DNA from: DASZQL01 sp964391865
GTDB lineage: Bacteria > Planctomycetota > Phycisphaerae > Phycisphaerales > UBA1924
Length of the DNA stretch: 64,000 bases
NCBI GenBank assembly: GCA_964391865.1
Contig: CAYMNQ010000001.1
Coordinates: forward strand, 124,001 to 188,000
Direction: 5' to 3'
Translations under genes and position numbers: made by a program
Notes under the pieces: model-generated
Database searches by the model: none
Told to the model about the DNA's origin: nothing
The model's input: the letters and a program-made list of their open reading frames with translations, nothing else
Shown here: piece by piece, positions 58,830 through 64,000 of the stretch
Numbering within the stretch: position 1 is the first letter of the stretch
How the letters are laid out: each line of letters opens with the position of its first letter

Positions 58830-60350
58830 ATGTCGGCGCTGGTGCTCGACGGCGGGACGCTGGCGGTGTCTGATGTCGAGCAGGTGGCGCGGCTCGCGCG
58901 GCCAGTTTCCGTGGGGGATGGCGCGCGGCGGAAGCTGGCGGCTTCGCACGATCGGCTGCAGAGCGCGATCGGCTCCGGGACGGCGATGTACGGCGTGAAC
59001 ACCGGGTTCGGATCGCTGTCGCGGCAGCGCATTCCCGACGCGGAATTGAAGACCGTGCAGCGGAACCTGATCCGCTCGCACGCGGCGGGGGTCGGTGAGC
59101 CGCTGGAAGACGAGGTCGTGCGGACAATGATGCTGCTGCTGGCGGCGTCGCTGTCGCGCGGGTGCTCCGGGGTGCGCGCGGTGTTGGTCGAGACGATCGT
59201 TGCGATGCTGAACGCGGGGATCACGCCGGTGGTGCCGTCGGTGGGGTCGGTGGGCGCGTCGGGAGATCTGGCGCCGCTGGCGCATGTCGTGATGGTGATG
59301 ATCGGCGAGGGATCCGCGCGGGTGGGCGGGCGCGTGATGAACGGCGCGGAGGCGCTGCGCGGGGCGGGGATTTCGCCGATTGAACTGCAGGCGAAGGAGG
59401 GGCTGGCGCTCATCAACGGCACGCACCTGATGGCGGCGCAGGCGGCGCTGATCGTGTCGGACGTGACGCGGCTGTTTGATTCGGCTCTGGTGGCGTGCGC
59501 GATGTCGATCGACGCGTGCCGGGGGACGGACGCGTTTCTTGACCCGCGGGTGTATTCGGCGCGGAACCAACTCGGGCCGTCGCGGGTGGCGGCGCGGCTG
59601 CGGACGCTGCTCACCGGGAGCGAGATCATCCCGAGCCACGCGGAGAACGACCCGCGCGTGCAGGACCCCTACTCCCTGCGCTGCGCGCCGGCGGTGCTGG
59701 GCGCGGTGCAGGACACCATCGATCATGTTCGGCGGATCGCGGAGGCGGAACTCGGCGCGGTGACGGACAACCCGCTCGTGCTGGCACCGGAGGGGGCGCA
59801 CGACTCGCTGATCGTGTCGGCGGGGAATTTCCACGGGATGCCGATCGCGCTGCCGCTGGACCAGTTGACTCCCGCGCTCGCGCACATCGCGGGGATCGCG
59901 GAGCGGCGCGTCTACAACATGCTGGCGGCGGCAGACCCGGAAATGCACCTCCGGGCGCATCTCTCCGCGCGTCCCGGCATTAACTCGGGGCTGATGATCA
60001 CGCAGTACACGGCGGCGGCGTGCGTGAATGAACTGGCGACGCTGTCGATGCCGGCGAGCGTGGTGAACGTGCCGACATGCGCGGGGATGGAGGACTACAA
60101 CTCCTTCGGGCCGCGAGCTGCGGCGAAGGCGCGGCGCGGGGTTGAGCTGTGCCGGAGCGCGGTAGCGATCGAACTGCTGTGCGCCAGCGAGGCGCTGGAG
60201 TATCACCGACCGCTGAAGAGCGGGTCCGGTGTGGAGCGGGCGCACGCGGCGATCCGGCGGGTCGTGCCGAAGTACGCCGATGATCGGAGCCCCGCGCCGG
60301 ATATCGAGGCGATCGCGGGGATGATTCGGGTGGGGTTGTTTGGGGATTGA
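58830..60350 (+). CDS. Histidine/phenylalanine ammonia-lyase family enzyme
   Basis: A 506-residue MIO-dependent lyase. Ala143-Ser144-Gly145 in VGASGDLAPLAH would cyclise to the MIO group. The catalytic Tyr lies in MYGVNTGFGS, and QDPYSLRCAP, GNFHGMPIAL and EDYNSFGPRA complete the site. Length and motifs fit HutH (histidine to urocanate plus ammonia) best. No hutU, hutI or hutG is nearby, so the substrate could instead be another aromatic amino acid. GAGAGG seven bases ahead supports this ATG over one six codons upstream. Confidence 0.92.
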   Translation: MSALVLDGGTLAVSDVEQVARLARPVSVGDGARRKLAASHDRLQSAIGSGTAMYGVNTGFGSLSRQRIPDAELKTVQRNLIRSHAAGVGEPLEDEVVRTMMLLLAASLSRGCSGVRAVLVETIVAMLNAGITPVVPSVGSVGASGDLAPLAHVVMVMIGEGSARVGGRVMNGAEALRGAGISPIELQAKEGLALINGTHLMAAQAALIVSDVTRLFDSALVACAMSIDACRGTDAFLDPRVYSARNQLGPSRVAARLRTLLTGSEIIPSHAENDPRVQDPYSLRCAPAVLGAVQDTIDHVRRIAEAELGAVTDNPLVLAPEGAHDSLIVSAGNFHGMPIALPLDQLTPALAHIAGIAERRVYNMLAAADPEMHLRAHLSARPGINSGLMITQYTAAACVNELATLSMPASVVNVPTCAGMEDYNSFGPRAAAKARRGVELCRSAVAIELLCASEALEYHRPLKSGSGVERAHAAIRRVVPKYADDRSPAPDIEAIAGMIRVGLFGD

Positions 60351-60474
60351 GAGGCGGGGTGCGGGATGCGGGCGGGGTGGTACTTGTGCTTCACGGAATA
60401 GTTCGACGTGAATCGAGATTGAGTAGCGGTGCATCAGATACAGGCCGCCATTCCGCGGCCTAGGAGACTCTTCG

Positions 60475-61146
60475 ATGTCGTGGAATCGCGTTGCTCAAGT
60501 GTTCGTCGGCGTTTGTGCGATCGGGACGTTGGCGCTGCTTTCGGGCGGCGTTCTCGCTGGGGATGAGACGGCGAAGTCGAAGCCGGCGGCCTCGGCGAAG
60601 GAGCAGAAACCCTGCGGGTTGAAAGTCGGCGAGAAGGCGCCGGCGGGGCTCACGTTGCTCGACAAGGACGGCAAGAGTGTGGCGCTCAGCGAGATGTACG
60701 CGAAGGGGCCGATCGTCGTGACTTTCTATCGCGGCGAGTGGTGCCCTTTCTGCACCAAGGCGCTGGCGGGCTGGCAGGACAAGATGGGCGAGTTGAAAGA
60801 GGCGGGCGGCACGTTCGTGGCGATTTCGCCCGAAGCCTCGCCGTTCGTGAAGAAGACGATCGACAAGACGAAGGCGGACTACATGGTGCTCTCCGACGCG
60901 GGCATGGACGCGACGAAGGGCTTCAAGGTGTGGTTCGAGATGGATGAGACCACGGTCGAGAAGTACAAGGGGTACGGCGTGAATCTTGGCGAGCGGAACG
61001 CGAGCGGCAAGTGGGAACTCCCCGCGCCGGCGACGTTCGTCGTGGACCGCGAGGGCGTGGTGCGTTACGCGTTCGCCGACTGGGATTACAGCAAGCGGGC
61101 GAATATGGATGAAGTGATCGCCGCGGTGCGCGGGTTGAAGTCGTAG
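60475..61146 (+). CDS. Exported peroxiredoxin-like thiol protein (AhpC/TSA fold)
   Basis: 223 residues: signal peptide (FVGVCAIGTLALLSGGVLAG), Lys/Ala linker, then a thioredoxin-fold redoxin domain with KVGEKAPAGLTLLDKDGKSV, FYRGEWCPFC (Cys90 and Cys93, a CxxC in the peroxidatic position) and APATFVVDREGVVRYAFAD. The WCPFC motif matches the 'peroxiredoxin-like' FYRGxWCPxC group. It probably reduces peroxides or disulfides in the periplasm. Monocistronic; partner reductase not in the window. Confidence 0.9.
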   Translation: MSWNRVAQVFVGVCAIGTLALLSGGVLAGDETAKSKPAASAKEQKPCGLKVGEKAPAGLTLLDKDGKSVALSEMYAKGPIVVTFYRGEWCPFCTKALAGWQDKMGELKEAGGTFVAISPEASPFVKKTIDKTKADYMVLSDAGMDATKGFKVWFEMDETTVEKYKGYGVNLGERNASGKWELPAPATFVVDREGVVRYAFADWDYSKRANMDEVIAAVRGLKS

Positions 61147-61490
61147 TCCCTGACTCAGCCATACGGGGTGCGTGAGCGAGCGCCGGTGTGCCAGAGACTC
61201 AACTCCTGCGCTATCCGGCTTCGTCACTACACCTCTGGAATTCACTGATCCCCAGCCCCATTCAGGGGTTGTTTCGCTTTCTGGCGTTGTAACCAGTGAA
61301 GGCGCTCGAAGACTCGCTTGCCCCTGACAATCATCGCCCGCCCCGCTGGGGCGGGGAGCACGGGACCGGATGGGGGGACTCGCTCGGAATGCGCTGAGTC
61401 AGGCAAAGAATGAGCACCTGCGCATCGCGTCTCGTTTTCGTGAGAACGCTTGCTGAGTGCGTGGTTGATCGGCCCGATTACACTGCGCGC
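61147..61490. other. 344-base region with no convincing gene
   Basis: It contains short frames only. GCCCCGCTGGGGCGGGGAGC at about 61342-61361 could form a small hairpin but has no U-run. The promoter of the dihydroorotate-dehydrogenase-like gene is presumably here. Confidence 0.5.
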
Positions 61491-62303
61491 ATGGGTTCGC
61501 GTGAGATCTTGCCCCTTGTCATTTCGGCGCCGTTCGGGAACTACGTGCAACCGCTCGGGGCGACGCCGACGCTTGGGACGTTCACGGCGGAGCGGCGGCG
61601 CGGGCGCGTATGGCGGATCATCCTGACGGTGCGGTTTTACCGGCGGCTGGGCGCGTGGGTGAACAAGATCGGGCTGCGGAATCCGGGGATCGACTGGCTC
61701 GCGGCGCGGGTGACGGCGGGGAAGATCGATGTTTCTGACAAGATCGTGTCGATCCACGGATTCGACGACGTCGAATGGCGCGTGCTGCTGCGGAAGGCTG
61801 CGGGGCTGAAGCCGCTGGCGATCGAGTTGAACATGAGCTGCCCGAATGTCGGGCACGTGAACTGGCCCGAGTGGCTGTTCGATGAGGCTCGCCGGGTGGA
61901 GCAGGTATCCGGCGAGGACGACGCGTTGACGCGGGTTATTGTGAAGCTGCCTCCCGTGAACTACCGGGAGATGTTCGACCGCGCGACGGGTGCTGGGCTC
62001 CGGTGGTTCCACTGCTGCAACACGATCCCGGTGCCGGCGGGCGGGGTGAGCGGCAAGCCGCTGAAGCCGGTGGCGATGGCGTGCATCGGCGATCTGTTGG
62101 GGCGGTGCGCGCCGGGCATGCGCGAAGAGCTGCGGATCATCGGTGGGGGCGGGATCACATCGGCCAGCGACATCGACGAGTATGCCGCGGTGGGCGCGTG
62201 CCGATTCGCGCTGGGGACCAAGGTGTTCAACCCGAAGTACCTGTGGAGCGACGCCGGCTTGCGCGAACTGGCCGAGCGCGCGGCGGCGCGGGTGCGCGGT
62301 TAG
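61491..62303 (+). CDS. Dihydroorotate dehydrogenase-like flavoprotein
   Basis: A 270-residue TIM-barrel protein. SAPFGNYVQPLGATPTLGTF opens the barrel, IELNMSCPNVG holds the family's conserved substrate loop, VIVKLPP supplies the FMN-phosphate Lys region, and RIIGGGGITSASDIDEYAAV with FALGTKVFNPKYL gives the phosphate-binding end. It lacks the N-terminal membrane helix of class 2 DHODH and is shorter than class 1, so it may be PyrD-related but act on another dihydropyrimidine. It starts a probable three-gene run with lpxI and the methyltransferase (38-base gap, then GTGA overlap). Confidence 0.82.
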   Translation: MGSREILPLVISAPFGNYVQPLGATPTLGTFTAERRRGRVWRIILTVRFYRRLGAWVNKIGLRNPGIDWLAARVTAGKIDVSDKIVSIHGFDDVEWRVLLRKAAGLKPLAIELNMSCPNVGHVNWPEWLFDEARRVEQVSGEDDALTRVIVKLPPVNYREMFDRATGAGLRWFHCCNTIPVPAGGVSGKPLKPVAMACIGDLLGRCAPGMREELRIIGGGGITSASDIDEYAAVGACRFALGTKVFNPKYLWSDAGLRELAERAAARVRG

Positions 62304-62341
62304 TTGACCGGCGTCCTTGTTCGACGGATGATCGCATCGCG

Positions 62342-63262
62342 ATGGGATTGTTCTCGGCGACTCAGGAATCGGGCGTGCGCGTGCCGGAGCGGCGGGCGGC
62401 GTCGTATGCCCCACCGGTGCCGCCGCCGCCGGGGGTGCTGGGGTTGATCGCGGGGTCGGGGCGTCTGCCGGTGATCGTGGCGGAGGGGATGCGCAGCGCG
62501 GGGTACCGGGTGCATTGTTTATCGCTCGCCGGGCAGGCACCGGCGGAGCTGCGCGAGCTGTGTGAGACGGTGCGCGAGGTCGGCGCGCTGCGGCCGGGCG
62601 GTTGGGGCAAGCGGCTGCGTCGGATGGGCGTCACGCACGCGGTCATGGTCGGGCGGGTGGACAAGGCGGCGCTGCTGCACAGCTGGTGGGCTATAATGAA
62701 GAACCGACCGGATCTTGCGGTGGTCGGGATTTATCTGCGGTACCGGCGCGACCTGCGATCGCACAACATCCTCGCCGGCGTCGCGGACGTGCTGGCGGGC
62801 AGGGGCGTAACTCTGATCGATTCGACGGTCCATATCGGCGACTCGATGGCGACGGCGGGCGCAATGACGAAGCGAACGCCCGGCGCGGGCGACCTGGCGG
62901 ATATCGAGTTCGGCTGGCCGATTTTGGTTGAGATACTGCGGCTGGATATCGGGCAGGCGATTACGATCCGCATGCGCGACGTGGTGGCGGTGGAAGCGAT
63001 CGAGGGCACCGATCGCATGATCGACCGCACGGGGCAACTGTGCCGCGACAAGGGGTGGTCGCTGCTGAAGGGCGCTCGCGCGGGGCACGACAAGCGGTCG
63101 GACGTGCCAACGATCGGGCCCGATACGGTGCGGAACGTTCACAAGGCGGGTGGGCGGTGCATCGCGCTGGCGGCGGGCGCGGTGATCATCATCGACAAGC
63201 CGGCGACGCTGAAACTCGCGGATGAACTCGGGGTGGCGGTGTGGGGCGTGGCGGGGTCGTGA
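62342..63262 (+). CDS. lpxI: LpxI-family UDP-2,3-diacylglucosamine pyrophosphatase
   Basis: 306 residues. The LpxI fold is marked by GVLGLIAGSGRLPVIVAEGM at the N-terminus and, in the C-terminal domain, IDRTGQLCRDKGWSLLKGAR followed by AGHDKRSDVPTIGPDTV with the catalytic-site Asp. It converts UDP-2,3-diacylglucosamine to lipid X in lipid A synthesis, an alternative to LpxH and LpxG. Its presence implies the organism makes a lipid A-type outer leaflet. The Pro-rich leader (residues 20-31) is atypical. The stop overlaps the next gene's start (GTGA). Confidence 0.9.
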   Translation: MGLFSATQESGVRVPERRAASYAPPVPPPPGVLGLIAGSGRLPVIVAEGMRSAGYRVHCLSLAGQAPAELRELCETVREVGALRPGGWGKRLRRMGVTHAVMVGRVDKAALLHSWWAIMKNRPDLAVVGIYLRYRRDLRSHNILAGVADVLAGRGVTLIDSTVHIGDSMATAGAMTKRTPGAGDLADIEFGWPILVEILRLDIGQAITIRMRDVVAVEAIEGTDRMIDRTGQLCRDKGWSLLKGARAGHDKRSDVPTIGPDTVRNVHKAGGRCIALAAGAVIIIDKPATLKLADELGVAVWGVAGS

Positions 63263-63873
63263 GCGAACAAGCGGGGGAATTGAAGTACGTCGGGCGCGGG
63301 GGGCTGAAGCTGCATCACGCGCTACGCGAGTTCAATATCGATGTGAACGGGCTGATGTGCGCGGACTTCGGCTGCAACGTCGGAGGGTTCACGGATTGCC
63401 TGCTGCGGCACGGGGCGGCGCATGTGTATGCGGTGGACACGGGGTACGGGGCTCTGGACTGGAAATTGCGGAACGATCCTCGCGTGATCGTGATGGAGCG
63501 CACGAACGCGTTGCACGCGTCGCCGCCGCAGGATCGGGCTGTTGGATTGATCGCGATCGACATGGGGTGGACGACGCAGGACAAGTGCGTGCCGGTGGCG
63601 ATAAAGTGGCTGGGCGGCGCGGGCAACGCGGGGCGGGTGATTTCGCTGGTGAAACCGCACTATGAGGCGAAGCGGTTCGGGATGGATCACCTGCTGCGCG
63701 AGGGGGTGCTGGAGGAGGCGGATGCGGAGCGTGTGCTGGAGCGCGTGATTGCGGACCTGCCGACACGCGGCGTGCGCGTGATGGGCGTGACGCGCTCGCC
63801 GATCGTGGGCGGTGAGACGAAGGGGAATCGGCGCGGGAATGTGGAGTGGATGGTGTTGCTTGGGCGAGGTTGA
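63259..63873 (+). CDS. TlyA/FtsJ-like rRNA methyltransferase lacking the S4 domain
   Basis: A 204-residue SAM-dependent methyltransferase: KYVGRGGLKLHHALREF, CADFGCNVGGFTDCLLRHGA (SAM loop), VYAVDTGYGALDWKLRND and IAIDMGWTT; the Lys in SLVKPHYEAKR and Glu in NVEWMVLLG complete a K-D-K-E-like set. The order and wording match TlyA-type 2'-O-methyltransferases, but the usual N-terminal S4 RNA-binding domain is missing: the protein starts directly at the YVGRGGLKL junction. GTG start overlaps the lpxI stop, so translation is coupled. The target RNA is unknown. Confidence 0.87.
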   Translation: MSEQAGELKYVGRGGLKLHHALREFNIDVNGLMCADFGCNVGGFTDCLLRHGAAHVYAVDTGYGALDWKLRNDPRVIVMERTNALHASPPQDRAVGLIAIDMGWTTQDKCVPVAIKWLGGAGNAGRVISLVKPHYEAKRFGMDHLLREGVLEEADAERVLERVIADLPTRGVRVMGVTRSPIVGGETKGNRRGNVEWMVLLGRG

Positions 63874-64000
63874 TTGAACGAGACGCGACGCGTGAGCGAG
63901 CGTGATGCGCGTGACAGTCTTCGTTCAGCGGGTGATGAGGATTGGAGGAGGAAGGGAGGTTGAGGAGCACGGATTGCAGAGCCAACCCGTGGCACCCGGA

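Noticed and set aside
58830..60350. Full hut (histidine utilisation) operon
   Set aside because: Only the ammonia-lyase is present; neighbours are a terminator upstream and a redoxin gene downstream.

Overview
The window is GC-rich bacterial DNA (roughly two-thirds G+C) and looks like a planctomycete, most probably of the Phycisphaerae. The lines of evidence are surface proteins ending in two short EF-hand (dockerin-like) repeats, C-terminal Pro-Xaa-Pro-Gly / hydrophobic / Arg-cluster sorting tails, an H-x-G-DG pseudopilin, many ECF-type sigma factors, type III glutamine synthetase, and interspersed GCAGAG-type repeats. The genus cannot be named from the sequence alone.

Layout. 0-6.2 kb: a dockerin-tailed protein end, then a tryptophan (kynurenine) catabolism cluster: kynureninase, arylformamidase, a RidA-type aminomuconate-deaminase-like protein, a semialdehyde dehydrogenase and an atypical SDR. 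6.9-7.3 kb: tRNA-Gly(CCC) and tRNA-Ile2(CAU). 7.5-14.95 kb, all on the minus strand: glnN, trpA, a MazG-like protein and a tightly overlapping four-gene operon (propeller-like surface protein, a second surface protein with a GNA motif, pseudopilin, BFD-like [2Fe-2S] protein) behind a cobalamin riboswitch. 15-17.5 kb: a coupled secreted protein / ECF sigma / membrane anti-sigma-like triplet. 17.5-18.4 kb: tmRNA followed by an hsdM fragment, which marks an old integration site. 18.5-30.4 kb: a NapH/NosR-type ferredoxin-TPR fusion, TerC, a beta-CASP nuclease, an HWE kinase with its receiver, a very large M14 peptidase, a LuxR-type regulator and a sigma factor. 31.5-38.5 kb: TrkH behind a c-di-AMP riboswitch, heme oxygenase, two Hsp20 proteins and ClpB. 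39-43.5 kb: an HTH-TPR regulator, a small sorted surface protein and a subtilase. 43.7-52.8 kb: an apparent operon of outer-membrane barrel, lipoprotein, CHASE2-adenylate cyclase and a giant FecR-domain protein with a 47-codon proline tract. 53-64 kb: HxlR-like regulator, VOC protein, purC, a GH10-like protein without catalytic acids, histidine ammonia-lyase, a secreted thiol peroxidase-like protein, a dihydroorotate-dehydrogenase-like enzyme, LpxI and an S4-less TlyA-like methyltransferase.

Most interesting are: (i) the cobalamin-riboswitch operon of surface proteins, a candidate B12 capture system resembling in outline the Bacteroides BtuG loci; (ii) the CHASE2 cyclase-FecR-porin operon; (iii) repeats that have entered coding sequence in frame (aldehyde dehydrogenase, M14 peptidase, and what looks like a signal peptide); and (iv) a base-skew switch at about 49.9 kb. 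All product names are from reading the translations; no database search was possible.
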